From Cupriavidus pauculus (GTDB lineage: Bacteria > Pseudomonadota > Gammaproteobacteria > Burkholderiales > Burkholderiaceae): a DNA stretch of 64,000 bases. The position numbers and the translations under genes were made by a program. Positions 1 to 8,548 of this stretch are shown piece after piece; position 1 is the first letter of the stretch, and the number at the start of each line of letters is the position of its first letter. Where the stretch lies: NCBI RefSeq assembly GCF_008801835.1, contig NZ_VZOW01000004.1, forward strand, positions 1 through 64,000, written 5' to 3'. The notes under the pieces were generated by a model, which saw nothing but the letters and a program-made list of their open reading frames with translations, was not told the DNA's origin and searched no databases.

Positions 1-626
1 CGGGCACGGCCGTACCCACCGCGCCGCGCGCGCTGATCGGCCCGGGCACCGGGCTGGGCGTCTCGGGCCTGGTGCCGGCGCCCGGCGGCGGCGCGGTGGC
101 GCTGGCGGGCGAGGGCGGCCATATCGAGATCATGCCGGCCACCGACGACGAATGGATCGCCTGGCGCGCCGCGCATGCAGAGCTTGGACGCGTGTCCGCG
201 GAGCGCCTGCTGTCGGGCGCGGGGCTGTCGCACATCCATGCTGCGCTGTCCGCAGAAATGGGTACGCCCCTGGCCGTACCGCTCGCGCCGGCGCAGGTGA
301 CCGAAGGCGCGGTGAAGCACGGCGATGCGCTGTGCCGCCGCGCGTTCGACGTGTTCTGCGGCCTGCTGGGATCGGTCGCCGCGGATGTCGCACTGGTGCT
401 GGGCGCGCGCGGCGGCGTGTATATCGGCGGCGGCATCGTGCCGCGCTTCGTCGATGCATTCCGCGCGTCGCCGTTTTCCCGGCGCTTTGCCGACAAGGGC
501 CGCATGGGCGCGTATCTGGCCGATATTCCCGTCCACGTGATCACGGCCGAATTTCCCGCGCTGCCGGGCCTGGCGCGCGCGCTGGCCGACCGGCTCGAAG
601 GCGACATGCGCCACGTCCATCCCTGA
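1..626 (+). CDS. glk: glucokinase, 3' part (5' end lies outside the window)
   Basis: Glucokinase phosphorylates glucose to glucose-6-phosphate with ATP in the cytoplasm. The frame is open from position 3 to a TGA at 624-626, so only about 207 C-terminal codons are visible. Seen in order: a GPGTGLG loop (nt 39-59), the GEGGH motif (nt 108-122) that in this family contributes to the sugar site, and a glycine-rich GGGIVPR segment (nt 426-446) typical of the hexokinase/Hsp70 ATPase fold. The ending matches stand-alone bacterial Glk (COG0837) rather than the Glk-RpiR fusions found in some Burkholderia. An ATG or GTG start inside the visible part would be spurious because homology extends to the window edge. 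The next gene begins 11 bases downstream. Confidence 0.9.
   Translation, partial: GTAVPTAPRALIGPGTGLGVSGLVPAPGGGAVALAGEGGHIEIMPATDDEWIAWRAAHAELGRVSAERLLSGAGLSHIHAALSAEMGTPLAVPLAPAQVTEGAVKHGDALCRRAFDVFCGLLGSVAADVALVLGARGGVYIGGGIVPRFVDAFRASPFSRRFADKGRMGAYLADIPVHVITAEFPALPGLARALADRLEGDMRHVHP
251..267 (+). repeat. copy 1 of a 17-base motif CGCAGAAAYGGGTACGC
   Basis: The sequence CGCAGAAATGGGTACGC lies inside glk. The same 17 bases, allowing only T or C at position 9, recur at 3897-3913, 4132-4148 and 22781-22797, all on the plus strand. The function is unknown to me. Confidence 0.7.
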
Positions 627-637
627 ACGACGACATC

Positions 638-1354
638 ATGCGTGTATTGCTGGTCGAAGACGACGCCATGATTGGCGAAAGCGTGAAGCTGGCGCTGCGC
701 CAGGAAGGCTTTACCGTGGACTGGGTGACTGATGGCGACGCAGGGCTCGAAGCCGCGTCCGATCAGCACGGTCCGCGCGCCGACGGCGGCTATGACCTGG
801 TGCTGTTGGATCTGGGTTTGCCGCGTCGCTCCGGGCTCGACGTCCTCAAGACGCTGCGTGCGCGCAACGTGCGCACGCCGGTGCTGATCGTCACCGCGCG
901 CGACGCCGTGTCGGACCGCGTGGCCGGCCTTAACGCCGGCGCGGACGACTACGTGATCAAGCCGTTCGATCTGCAGGAACTGGTGGCGCGCATGCATGCG
1001 ATGGTCCGCCGCGCCGAGGGCCGCGCGGAGCCCGTGCTGCGCTACGGCGATATCGTGCTCAACCCGGCCACGCGCGAGGCCACGCAGGGCGGCGCGCCGG
1101 TACGGCTGTCGGCGCGCGAATACGCGCTGCTGTCGGCGCTGATGGCCCGTCCCGGCAAGGTGTGGTCGGTGGCGCAGTTGCAGGAGCGGCTCTATGGCTG
1201 GGACGACGAGGTGGGCAGCAACACGGTGGAGGTCTATATCCACGCGCTGCGCCGCAAGTTCGGCGCGGCGCTGATCCGTAACATCCGCGGCGTCGGCTAT
1301 CTGATTCCGCAGCGCGACGCCGCCGCCGAGGGCACGCAAGGGGCCGCCGACTGA
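638..1354 (+). CDS. OmpR/PhoB-family response regulator (QseB/PmrA-like)
   Basis: A 238-residue two-component response regulator. The receiver domain (about 1-120) has the acidic pair D8/D9, the phospho-acceptor D58 in the LLDLG segment, T87 and K108 of the KPF motif. The C-terminal winged helix (about 140-230) ends with the RGVGYL signature of OmpR-type DNA-binding domains. About eight extra residues before D58 shift the aspartate from the usual position near 51. The start is the ATG at 638, just after the glk stop; longer upstream frames overlap glk and were rejected. The stop and the next start share one base (TGATG), so the regulator and its kinase are translationally coupled. The stimulus is not evident from sequence. 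Confidence 0.92.
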   Translation: MRVLLVEDDAMIGESVKLALRQEGFTVDWVTDGDAGLEAASDQHGPRADGGYDLVLLDLGLPRRSGLDVLKTLRARNVRTPVLIVTARDAVSDRVAGLNAGADDYVIKPFDLQELVARMHAMVRRAEGRAEPVLRYGDIVLNPATREATQGGAPVRLSAREYALLSALMARPGKVWSVAQLQERLYGWDDEVGSNTVEVYIHALRRKFGAALIRNIRGVGYLIPQRDAAAEGTQGAAD

Positions 1355-2697
1355 TGCGATCGATCCAACGTACGTTGCTCTGGTGGCTGGCGGCGGGCCT
1401 GGCGGCCGGCATCGCGGTGGCCACCGCGCTGATCTATGGCCAGGCGCGACAGGAAGCCAACGCGCTGTTCGACTACCAGATGAAGCAGGTGGCCGCCGCG
1501 CTGCCCAGCCAGTTTTCCGCGCCCGTGGCGCCGCAGTTCGACGCCGGCAGCGGCGCCGGTGCGGATCTGCTGCATGCCGATGAAGACGTGGTGATCCATA
1601 TCTGGGATGGCTCGGGGCGCAGCCTATACCTGTCGCACTCGCATCCGGTGTTGCCGCCGCGCGCGGAGCTGGGCTTTTCCGATGCGCGCACTGAATCGGG
1701 CGAATGGCGCATCTACAGCGTGCAGCTGGGGCCGGCCGTCGTGCAGATCGCCCAGCCGATGAGCGCGCGCCGCACGCTGGCCGCGCACATGGCGCTGCGC
1801 ACCGTGGCGCCGCTGCTGCTGTTGCTGCCGCTGCTGGGCTGGCTGGTGTGGCTGGCGGTGGGTCGCGGCTTGCGGCCATTGCGCGAGATCGCCACCGAAG
1901 TGCGGCTGCGCGACGCCAACACGCTGGCGCCGCTGGCCGTGCGCGACATGCCCGACGAGATCGCGCCGCTGTCCGATGCGCTCAATCAATTGCTGGCGCG
2001 ACTGTCGCACGCCATCGACACGCAACGCGCTTTCGTGGCCGACGCCGCACACGCGTTGCGCACGCCGTTGACGGCGCTGCAACTGCAGGCCCAACTGGTG
2101 GAACGCGCGGATAGCGCAGCGACGCGCCAGCAGGCCGTGGCGCAATTGCGGCAGGGACTCGAGCGCATTACGCATCTGGTGGCGCAGTTGCTGACGCTGG
2201 CGCGCCAGGAGCCCGGCGCCGCGCCGCCGCCGCACGAACCGGTGGACCTGCGCGCGCTGGCGGGCGATGTGGTGGCCCAGATGTCGCAGGCGGCGCTCGA
2301 TCGCGACATCGACCTGGGACTGGAGGACACCGGCCCGGAACCCGTCACGGTGCGTGGTGACGCCGATGCGCTGCGCATCCTGCTGACAAATCTGATCGAC
2401 AACGCGCTGGCCTATATTCCGCGCGGCGGCCGGATCGACGTGCAAGTAGCGCACACCGCTGACGGCGTGGAACTGGTGGTGGCCGACAACGGCCCGGGCA
2501 TCCCGGCCGCCGAGCGTGCGCGCGTGTTCGACCGGTTTTATCGCGCGCCCGATGCGCCCACCGGCGGCAGCGGACTCGGGCTGGCCATCGTCGCCGAAGT
2601 GGCGCAGTCCCACGGCGCGCGCGTGGCGCTGGAAGACGCGGCGCCCGGGCTGCGCGTGCGGGTGGTCTTTCCGGCCGTGGCCCAGGCGGATGCCTAG
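1354..2697 (+). CDS. sensor histidine kinase, QseC-like
   Basis: A 447-residue inner-membrane histidine kinase, partner of the regulator that overlaps its start. Transmembrane segments lie at about 10-29 and 151-171 and flank a periplasmic sensor of some 120 residues. A HAMP-like stretch follows, then the H-box AAHALRTPLTAL with phospho-acceptor H233, an N-box near LLTNLIDNAL, and the ATP-binding G boxes DNGPGIP and GSGLGLAI. The domain order fits the QseC/PmrB/TctE group. The pair lies directly downstream of glk and may be cotranscribed with it, since only 11 bases separate glk from the regulator. No specific ligand can be deduced. Confidence 0.92.
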   Translation: MRSIQRTLLWWLAAGLAAGIAVATALIYGQARQEANALFDYQMKQVAAALPSQFSAPVAPQFDAGSGAGADLLHADEDVVIHIWDGSGRSLYLSHSHPVLPPRAELGFSDARTESGEWRIYSVQLGPAVVQIAQPMSARRTLAAHMALRTVAPLLLLLPLLGWLVWLAVGRGLRPLREIATEVRLRDANTLAPLAVRDMPDEIAPLSDALNQLLARLSHAIDTQRAFVADAAHALRTPLTALQLQAQLVERADSAATRQQAVAQLRQGLERITHLVAQLLTLARQEPGAAPPPHEPVDLRALAGDVVAQMSQAALDRDIDLGLEDTGPEPVTVRGDADALRILLTNLIDNALAYIPRGGRIDVQVAHTADGVELVVADNGPGIPAAERARVFDRFYRAPDAPTGGSGLGLAIVAEVAQSHGARVALEDAAPGLRVRVVFPAVAQADA

Positions 2698-2782
2698 GCG
2701 CGGATTCGGGCGGATTCCCGCGGCGCTTTAGCGATCATTAGTCGATCCCCAGCGAACAGCCTGGCGGGACAGCCGGACATGC

Positions 2783-3718
2783 CTAGAGCACCGGCGCCAC
2801 CAGTGGGGCGCCGGTAAAGTGCCGGCGCGCGTTCTCGATGAACTGGTTCACCGACGCCAGCACTGCCTCCGGCGACCAGCCGGCCACATGCGGCGTGAGC
2901 ACGACGTTAGGACAATCGAACAGTTCGACGGGTGGCGCCGGTTCGCTTTCGTAGACATCGAGGCCCGCGCCGCCCAACGCGCCCGCGCGCAGCGCATCGG
3001 CCAGCGCGGCCGTGTTGACCACGCTGCCGCGCGCGATATTCACCAGATAGCCGTGCGGCCCCAGCGCGCGCAGCACGGCGGTATCGACCATATGGCGCGT
3101 CTGCGCGCCGCCCGGCGTGGCCACGACGAGGTAGTCGGCCCATTCGGCCAGCGCCATCAAATCGGGGAAGTAGCGAAACTGCACGTCCGCGCGCGGCTTG
3201 CGGTTGTGATAGCCGATCTCCAGATCGAAGCCTTGCCCGCGCTGCGCGATGCGCCGACCAATCGTGCCCAGCCCGACGATGCCCAGGCGTTTGCCGGACA
3301 CGTTGGGCGGCAGCGGGATCGTATTGCGCCAGACGCCGTCGCGCGTGGCGCGATCGAGCGTCGGCACGCGGCGTACCGTCGCCAGCAACAGCGCCATGGC
3401 GTGGTCCGCCACACAGCTGTCATTGGTGCCGGCGCCATTGCCCACGGCGATGCCGCGCGCCTTGCAGGCGGCGATGTCGATGTTCTCGTAGCCCGCGCCC
3501 AGCGCGCACACCAGCTCCAGCTGCGGCATCGCATCGATTTCCGCGGCGGTGATGCCGGTGGTGCCGTTGGTCAGCACGGCGCGGAATTTCTTGCCATTCA
3601 CGGCGATCTCGATGGCGCGGCCTTCGGGTCCGGGCGCATAGAAGACGTCGAAGTGGTGGGAGATAAGGACGATGTGATCCGGTTCGAGCTGAACCATGAC
3701 GAGCAAGGCGGGCTTCAT
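2783..3718 (-). CDS. D-isomer-specific 2-hydroxyacid dehydrogenase
   Basis: A 311-residue cytosolic NAD(P)-dependent oxidoreductase of the D-2-hydroxyacid dehydrogenase family, probably acting on glyoxylate, hydroxypyruvate or a similar 2-keto acid. The Rossmann motif GIVGLGTIGRR is seen near residue 150. The catalytic triad of the family is present: Arg in NIARGSVVN, Glu in YESEPAP and His in LTPHVAG. The start was set at the ATG whose codon occupies 3716-3718 (MKPALLV); a longer frame adds 30 residues that do not look like this family. The gene is transcribed convergently with the preceding kinase. Substrate cannot be assigned from sequence alone. Confidence 0.88.
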   Translation of the reverse strand: MKPALLVMVQLEPDHIVLISHHFDVFYAPGPEGRAIEIAVNGKKFRAVLTNGTTGITAAEIDAMPQLELVCALGAGYENIDIAACKARGIAVGNGAGTNDSCVADHAMALLLATVRRVPTLDRATRDGVWRNTIPLPPNVSGKRLGIVGLGTIGRRIAQRGQGFDLEIGYHNRKPRADVQFRYFPDLMALAEWADYLVVATPGGAQTRHMVDTAVLRALGPHGYLVNIARGSVVNTAALADALRAGALGGAGLDVYESEPAPPVELFDCPNVVLTPHVAGWSPEAVLASVNQFIENARRHFTGAPLVAPVL

Positions 3719-3896
3719 GATGTGACAGTACTGAGGCGAGGCAGGTTGGGAGGGTTTGCCGGCGGGCCGACGCCACATTCTATGCCCGCCGCGCCATGCG
3801 CCGGGCAACGGCGTTGCATGTTCCGGGCGATTATCAAAGCCGGCGTCAGGGGCGTGACGCGCCGTCCCGGGCTGAATCGACAGCGCGTGCGGCGCA

Positions 3897-3913
3897 CGCA
3901 GAAACGGGTACGC
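3897..3913 (+). repeat. copy 2 of the CGCAGAAAYGGGTACGC motif
   Basis: CGCAGAAACGGGTACGC, intergenic, upstream of the OPT transporter gene, same orientation as the other three copies. Confidence 0.7.
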
Positions 3914-4046
3914 TCGATGACGCTCTGCGATTGCGGCGTGCTTCGTCGAGCGGACCGCGCGCGGAGTGCCGACGACCGGATCGCGGCCGGTCGCGCCCAG
4001 CTGCCGGCGCGTGAGGCAAGGCGCCGCGCGGGATAGCCGGCTTTAT

Positions 4047-4120
4047 TCCCAAACGGATGCGCCACCGCCGCGCAATCGGCACCCATTTGGAACGGCGGTG
4101 CGATGGCGCGCAATTTGGGA
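4047..4120. repeat. long imperfect inverted repeat upstream of the OPT gene
   Basis: The outer arms TCCCAAA (4047-4053) and TTTGGGA (4114-4120) are complementary. Inside them GCGCCACCGCCG (4059-4070) pairs with CGGCGGTG-CGAT-GGCGC (4093-4109) with a four-base bulge, leaving a loop of about 22 bases. As RNA this would be a strong stem about 100 bases before the start codon. Whether it is an operator, leader structure or the remnant of a mobile repeat is unknown. Confidence 0.5.
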
Positions 4121-4131
4121 TGGGTGAATGA

Positions 4132-4148
4132 CGCAGAAATGGGTACGC
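4132..4148 (+). repeat. copy 3 of the CGCAGAAAYGGGTACGC motif
   Basis: CGCAGAAATGGGTACGC, 72 bases before the OPT transporter start and 12 bases after the inverted repeat at 4047-4120. Confidence 0.7.
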
Positions 4149-4219
4149 TTGCAGCGTTGCGGCATGTCGTCGGCCGCAGAATTCGCGGCTTCCATGTTCG
4201 ATCCCCTCAGGCCCATTTC

Positions 4220-6013
4220 ATGCCGACTCTGATCCGTCAATCGCCCCGCTGGCTGCCCGCGCCCGATACATGGCAGTACCACTTGCTGCTTGGCGCGGCG
4301 GGCATGCTGGTGCTCGGTCCGCTCGGTTGCGTGGCGGCCGCGTACATGAATTTCTCGCTCGGGTTCTTTGTCGGCGGGCAAGTTCTGGCCGGCATTCTTG
4401 GCTCGGCGGTCACCGCGGGCTACGGCGCGGCGGGTCGACACGGCGCCAACTACATCCAGACCGCCGCCGCGTCGGTGGCCGGCATGGGCGGCATGGTGGT
4501 GGTGATCCAGGCGATGGGTTGGATGGGCATGCCGGAGCCGCCGGTCTGGCAACTGGTCGGCTACATGCTCTGCATCGGCATGTACGGGGTTGGCGTGGGC
4601 ATGCTGTACACGCCGCTGCTGGTCGATCGCATGCAGCTGACGTTTCCGTCCGGGCTGGCGGTGGCCAATATCCTGCGCGCGCTGACCGATCCGGTGCTGC
4701 TGCGCCGGGCGATTGCGCGGCTGGCTGGCGGTGTCGGACTGGGTGTACTGGCCGGCGTGGGCGCGACGCGCGTGGCCTGGCTGGGCGCCATCGACTTGTC
4801 GGCGTCGACGTTCGGCGCGGGCATGATCGTCGGCGCGCGCATCAGTATCGCGGCGCTGGTTGGCGGTTTGGTGGGCTGGGCGCTGACGCCGTGGTTTGTC
4901 TCGATTGGCTGGCTGTCGCCCGGCGATCCGTATCGCAAGATCACCTTCCTGTTTGCGCTCGGCATGATCATGGGGGCGGCCGCCATCGACGTGTCGCTAC
5001 TACTGGCGCGCGCCTGGCGAGCGCGGCTGAGCACGGCCGCGCGCCCGGCTGGGATGCCGCAGCGCTGGATCGTCGCGTGGGTGGTGGTGTGGGGCGTCGC
5101 GGTGGTGGCGGCCGGCGTGGCATGGTTCGGCCAACCGGTCGGCTACCAGTCGATGGCCGTGGCGCTGGTGCTGATCTTCGCGCTGGTCAACGGCATCTCG
5201 GTCGGCATGGTCGACCAGAATCCGATTTCCTCCGCGTTTGTGCTGAGCGTGATCCTGATGGCCGCCGCGGGACTGCGCGCGCCGCAGATCGGATTGATCG
5301 CTGCGACGGTGCTGCTGGTGTCCACTGCCCAGGCCTGCGACATGCAGCAGGATCGCTCGACGGGCTGGCGTCTGGGCACGGACCGGATGGTGCAGTTCGG
5401 CTATCAGGCGATGGGCATCGTGGCCGGCGCGGTGCTGGCCGTGGCGCTCGCACGGCTGTTCATGGACGCCTATCCGGTGTTGCGACTGGACCAGACCGTG
5501 CTGCCCGCCGACCAGCAACCGGCGCGCTGGACATCCGCGATGACGTACAAGATCGTCGGCGCATTGCGCAGCATGACCGAGGATCGCCCGCACCAGCGGC
5601 TGGCCGTGTGGATCGGGCTGGCCATCGGACTGGTGACCGAAATCCTGCGCAAGGCGATCCGCGCATCGGCGCGTTATCGACGGTTTGCCGCGCAGGGCCG
5701 CGTCGGCAAGACGTGCGATTTCCTGCTCGATGCGGTACTGCTGCCGTCGCCATACGCGTCGTCGTTTGGCGGCTTCGTCAATCTGGCGGCGTCGGGGTGG
5801 ATGGCGGCGGGCGGCGTGGTGGCCGGCGTGGTCGAGTGGCGGTCCCGGGCGCTGGCCGATGGGCGCGATCGCGGCGCTGACATGCGCGCTGACCAGCACG
5901 CGCTGCCCGACGACATGAGCACGACGTCGCTGGTGGGCGGCGGACTGATTGCCGGCGACGCGCTGGCGGCGCTGGGTTTTGGCATCGCGGGGCTGCTGGC
6001 GGTTGTGCGCTAG
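4220..6013 (+). CDS. OPT-family transporter
   Basis: A 597-residue polytopic inner-membrane protein with at least twelve hydrophobic segments. It resembles the oligopeptide transporter (OPT) superfamily, whose bacterial members are proton-coupled carriers for peptides or metal chelates. Supporting features are the N-terminal NFSLGFFVGG and TYSQ-like first membrane region, a conserved LTFPSGLAVANILRAL segment near residue 155 resembling the FPSG-containing motif of OPT proteins, and the overall length. I chose the ATG at 4220 (MPTLIRQ) because the 39 upstream in-frame residues are not hydrophobic and overlap the repeat motif at 4132. It stands alone between divergent and convergent neighbours. 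The substrate is unknown. Confidence 0.8.
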   Translation: MPTLIRQSPRWLPAPDTWQYHLLLGAAGMLVLGPLGCVAAAYMNFSLGFFVGGQVLAGILGSAVTAGYGAAGRHGANYIQTAAASVAGMGGMVVVIQAMGWMGMPEPPVWQLVGYMLCIGMYGVGVGMLYTPLLVDRMQLTFPSGLAVANILRALTDPVLLRRAIARLAGGVGLGVLAGVGATRVAWLGAIDLSASTFGAGMIVGARISIAALVGGLVGWALTPWFVSIGWLSPGDPYRKITFLFALGMIMGAAAIDVSLLLARAWRARLSTAARPAGMPQRWIVAWVVVWGVAVVAAGVAWFGQPVGYQSMAVALVLIFALVNGISVGMVDQNPISSAFVLSVILMAAAGLRAPQIGLIAATVLLVSTAQACDMQQDRSTGWRLGTDRMVQFGYQAMGIVAGAVLAVALARLFMDAYPVLRLDQTVLPADQQPARWTSAMTYKIVGALRSMTEDRPHQRLAVWIGLAIGLVTEILRKAIRASARYRRFAAQGRVGKTCDFLLDAVLLPSPYASSFGGFVNLAASGWMAAGGVVAGVVEWRSRALADGRDRGADMRADQHALPDDMSTTSLVGGGLIAGDALAALGFGIAGLLAVVR

Positions 6014-6045
6014 ACCCGCGCGCGTTTCGCCCCGCCGCGGCGCAC

Positions 6046-7455
6046 TCAAATCACGGGCATCGACGCGCTTGGCGGCTTGCGGGCCAGCAGCGCGGACAGC
6101 TTCTTCAGTGCCATCGACAACTGCGCGCGGTCGGCCGCGCCGCCCAGCGAAATGCGGATCGCGTTGGGCGGCGCCGCGCCTTCGTAGAACACGTCCGATG
6201 CGGTGACGCGCAGCGATTCGTCGCGCGCCGCGCGGCCGAATCCCGCCGACGACCAATAGCTCGGCAGCGCATGCCATACGTGAATGCCGGAGGGCGCCAG
6301 CGTACCCGCGCCGCTCAGCCATTGCCGCGCGATCTGCTGCCGTGCGGCCGCCTCGGCGCGTATGCCAGCCAGCAGCCCTGCCGCCGATCCATCGCGAATC
6401 CATTGCGTGGCCAGCGCCGTCGCCACCGGCGCGGCCATCAGCGTAATCGCGCGCAGCGCGCCCAGCATCGACGCCTGCATCTCGGCGTCCGGCGCCACCA
6501 CATAGGCGGTGCGCAGCCCCGGACTCAGGCATTTGGACAATGTGGCGATGTAGAACGTCTGCGCCGGGGCGAGCGCGGCCAGCGGTGGCGGCGCGTCAGG
6601 GGTCAGCAGCCAGTACGGATCGTCCTCGACAATCGGCACGCCGTGGCGCGCGGCGACGTGCGCGATATCGCGCCGACGCGCTTCGGGCATGGTGTGCGTG
6701 GTTGGATTCTGCAGCGTGGGATTCAGGTAAATCATCTGCACGCCGCGCTCGCTGCATGCCGCGTCGAGCGCGTCGGGACGCATGCCGTCGCCGTCGACTT
6801 CGACAGTCACCACATGACGTCCCAGCTCTGCGGCGGCGGCGCGCACGCCGGGATAGATCAGCGGTTCTGCGGCGATGGAAGCGCCGGGCGCGGTGCGGCA
6901 CAGCATCAGCGCCGCCAGTGCCGACTGCGCGCCGGGACTGGCCACCACGCGGTCGTGCGCCACATCGCCCAGCATCGGCGCCAGCCAGCTTGCGCCAGCC
7001 GCCCGGTCTGCCTGGGTGCCGCCGCCGAGCTGATAGGTCATCAGCAGGCTGGCGTCGGCGCGCAGCGTCACCTGCGTCAGGCCGCGACGCAGCATGTCGC
7101 CGAAATCGATGCCGTCCGGCGGAGGCGGCACGTTCATGCTCAGGTCCACCGCCGGGGCCAGGTCGAACGACGGCGCGGCGATGAACGTGCCGAGCGATCC
7201 GCGCGGCTCCACCAGCCCGCGCCGCCGCGCCTCGGCCAGCGCGCGCGTGACGGTGGTCAGGTCGACGCCGAGCAGCGCCGCCAGTTCGCGCTGCGGCGGC
7301 AGCCGATCGCCTGGCGCCAGCCCGCCATCGGCCATCGCACGTTCCAGAAAGTCGGCGATCTGCATGTAGCGCGGCCCGCCCGCCTTGGCGAATTCGCCGA
7401 TCCAGACGGGTCTCAAGCCGCCTGCGAGACTGCTTGTACGCACGGTTCCACTCAT
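6046..7455 (-). CDS. MocR-type regulator: GntR winged helix fused to a PLP aminotransferase-like domain
   Basis: A 469-residue transcription regulator. An N-terminal GntR winged helix (about 20-95, with the DRLPPQRELAALLGVDLTTV recognition region) joins a fold-type I aminotransferase domain. The PLP-binding lysine lies in the TLSKCLSPGLR segment, and YLNPTLQNPTTHT and VEDDPYW are typical of the family. Such proteins usually sense PLP or amino-acid derivatives and control a divergent gene. Start set at the ATG occupying 7453-7455; a longer frame would run through the inverted repeat at 7457-7512, which looks like its operator. The divergent neighbour is cyoA, 107 bases away, but no functional link to respiration is established. 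Confidence 0.88.
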   Translation of the reverse strand: MSGTVRTSSLAGGLRPVWIGEFAKAGGPRYMQIADFLERAMADGGLAPGDRLPPQRELAALLGVDLTTVTRALAEARRRGLVEPRGSLGTFIAAPSFDLAPAVDLSMNVPPPPDGIDFGDMLRRGLTQVTLRADASLLMTYQLGGGTQADRAAGASWLAPMLGDVAHDRVVASPGAQSALAALMLCRTAPGASIAAEPLIYPGVRAAAAELGRHVVTVEVDGDGMRPDALDAACSERGVQMIYLNPTLQNPTTHTMPEARRRDIAHVAARHGVPIVEDDPYWLLTPDAPPPLAALAPAQTFYIATLSKCLSPGLRTAYVVAPDAEMQASMLGALRAITLMAAPVATALATQWIRDGSAAGLLAGIRAEAAARQQIARQWLSGAGTLAPSGIHVWHALPSYWSSAGFGRAARDESLRVTASDVFYEGAAPPNAIRISLGGAADRAQLSMALKKLSALLARKPPSASMPVI

Positions 7456-7456
7456 G

Positions 7457-7512
7457 TTGTATGGATGTTGTCTTACCTTAGCATGCCGCGCAAACCAGGC
7501 AAATCCATACAA
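7457..7512. promoter_or_regulatory. inverted repeat TTGTATGGAT-N36-ATCCATACAA, probable MocR operator
   Basis: TTGTATGGAT (7457-7466) and ATCCATACAA (7503-7512) are perfect 10-base inverse complements separated by 36 bases, immediately upstream of the MocR-type gene and 50 bases before cyoA. Widely spaced half-sites fit a dimeric GntR/MocR regulator binding two sites. That this is its operator is inference from position. Confidence 0.6.
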
Positions 7513-7562
7513 ACACCGGTGCCTGCCGGTAGATGCCTGGGTCCTCAGACAAGGTGTTCGAT

Positions 7563-8543
7563 ATGCGTGAGCAACCTGCCGGCCAAAGACGTGCGCGCCG
7601 GCGATTTCCCCTCTCCCTGCGGTCCGCGCGCGCGTGGCTGTACGCCGCCGCGCCGCTGATCCTGACTGGCTGCTCGTGGGATCTGCTGAACCCCAGCGGA
7701 TCGATCGGCGTGCAGACGCGCAACCTGATCGTGCTGGCCACCGCGCTGATGCTGCTGGTGGTGATCCCGGTGATCATCCTGACGCTGGTGTTTGCGTGGC
7801 GCTATCGCGAGACCAACACGCGTGCCGAATACGCGCCGCGCTGGTCGCATTCCACGCGCATCGAAGTGGTGGTGTGGGGCATCGCGTGCGTGATCGTGGC
7901 GCTGCTCGGCATCATCATCTGGGACACCACGCACAAGCTCGATCCGTTCCGGCCAATCGAATCGACGGTGGCGCCGCTGGAAGTCGATGTAGTGGCGCTG
8001 GACTGGAAGTGGCTGTTTATCTATCCGCAATACGGCGTGGCGTCGCTGAACGAATTGCCGATTCCGGTGGGTACGCCGATCAACTTCCGCATTACCGCCG
8101 AATCGACCATGAACGCGATGTTCATCCCGCGGCTGGGCAGCATGGTCTACGCAATGAGCGGCATGCAGACGCGGCTGCATCTGATTGCCGACCAGCCGGG
8201 CGTGTTCGACGGCCGCTCCGCCGCGTACAGCGGGGCCGGCTTTTCCGACATGCATTTCCGGACCATTGCCACCTCGCGCGCGGAATTCGATGCGTGGATC
8301 GCGCGCGCCCGCGCATCGGGCAACACGCTCGACGACGCGGCATACCGCCGCCTGGAACAGCCCAGCAGCAAGGACCCCGTCACGCTCTACGGCAAGGTGT
8401 CGCCACGGCTGTTCCAGGGCGTGGTCGATCAATACATGGCCAGCAACGGCGAGATCTGCCGTGCCGACAGCCCCGTGACCCTCGGCGCCATCGCGGGCGC
8501 CAACATACCGCCGCTGCCGGCATCGCAGCCACTGGAACGCTAA
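7563..8543 (+). CDS. cyoA: cytochrome o ubiquinol oxidase subunit II
   Basis: Subunit II of the proton-pumping bo3-type quinol oxidase, 326 residues. An N-terminal signal ends in the lipobox LTGC, so C37 would be lipidated. Two transmembrane helices (about 52-76 and 98-118) lead into a periplasmic cupredoxin domain. The CuA-binding residues of cytochrome c oxidases are absent, as expected for quinol oxidases: the [20 protein letters not shown] region replaces them. Start chosen at the ATG at 7563; ten extra upstream residues are possible but unneeded. First gene of cyoABCD, five bases before cyoB. It could share regulatory DNA with the divergent MocR gene. Confidence 0.95.
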   Translation: MREQPAGQRRARRRFPLSLRSARAWLYAAAPLILTGCSWDLLNPSGSIGVQTRNLIVLATALMLLVVIPVIILTLVFAWRYRETNTRAEYAPRWSHSTRIEVVVWGIACVIVALLGIIIWDTTHKLDPFRPIESTVAPLEVDVVALDWKWLFIYPQYGVASLNELPIPVGTPINFRITAESTMNAMFIPRLGSMVYAMSGMQTRLHLIADQPGVFDGRSAAYSGAGFSDMHFRTIATSRAEFDAWIARARASGNTLDDAAYRRLEQPSSKDPVTLYGKVSPRLFQGVVDQYMASNGEICRADSPVTLGAIAGANIPPLPASQPLER

Positions 8544-8548
8544 TCATC

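Larger units (their letters stand above)
3719..4219. other. 501-base intergenic region between divergent genes
   Basis: No convincing coding frame is seen between the dehydrogenase (minus) and the OPT transporter (plus). The region holds two copies of the 17-base CGCAGAAAYGGGTACGC motif (3897-3913 and 4132-4148) and a long imperfect inverted repeat at 4047-4120. It probably carries the promoters of both flanking genes, but I cannot pick out reliable -35/-10 boxes. Confidence 0.6.

Noticed and set aside
5000..6532. 510-residue open frame on the minus strand
   Set aside because: It lies antisense to the OPT transporter and the MocR gene, is Arg/Ala/Gly-rich and has no family-like motif; long antisense frames are common at this GC.
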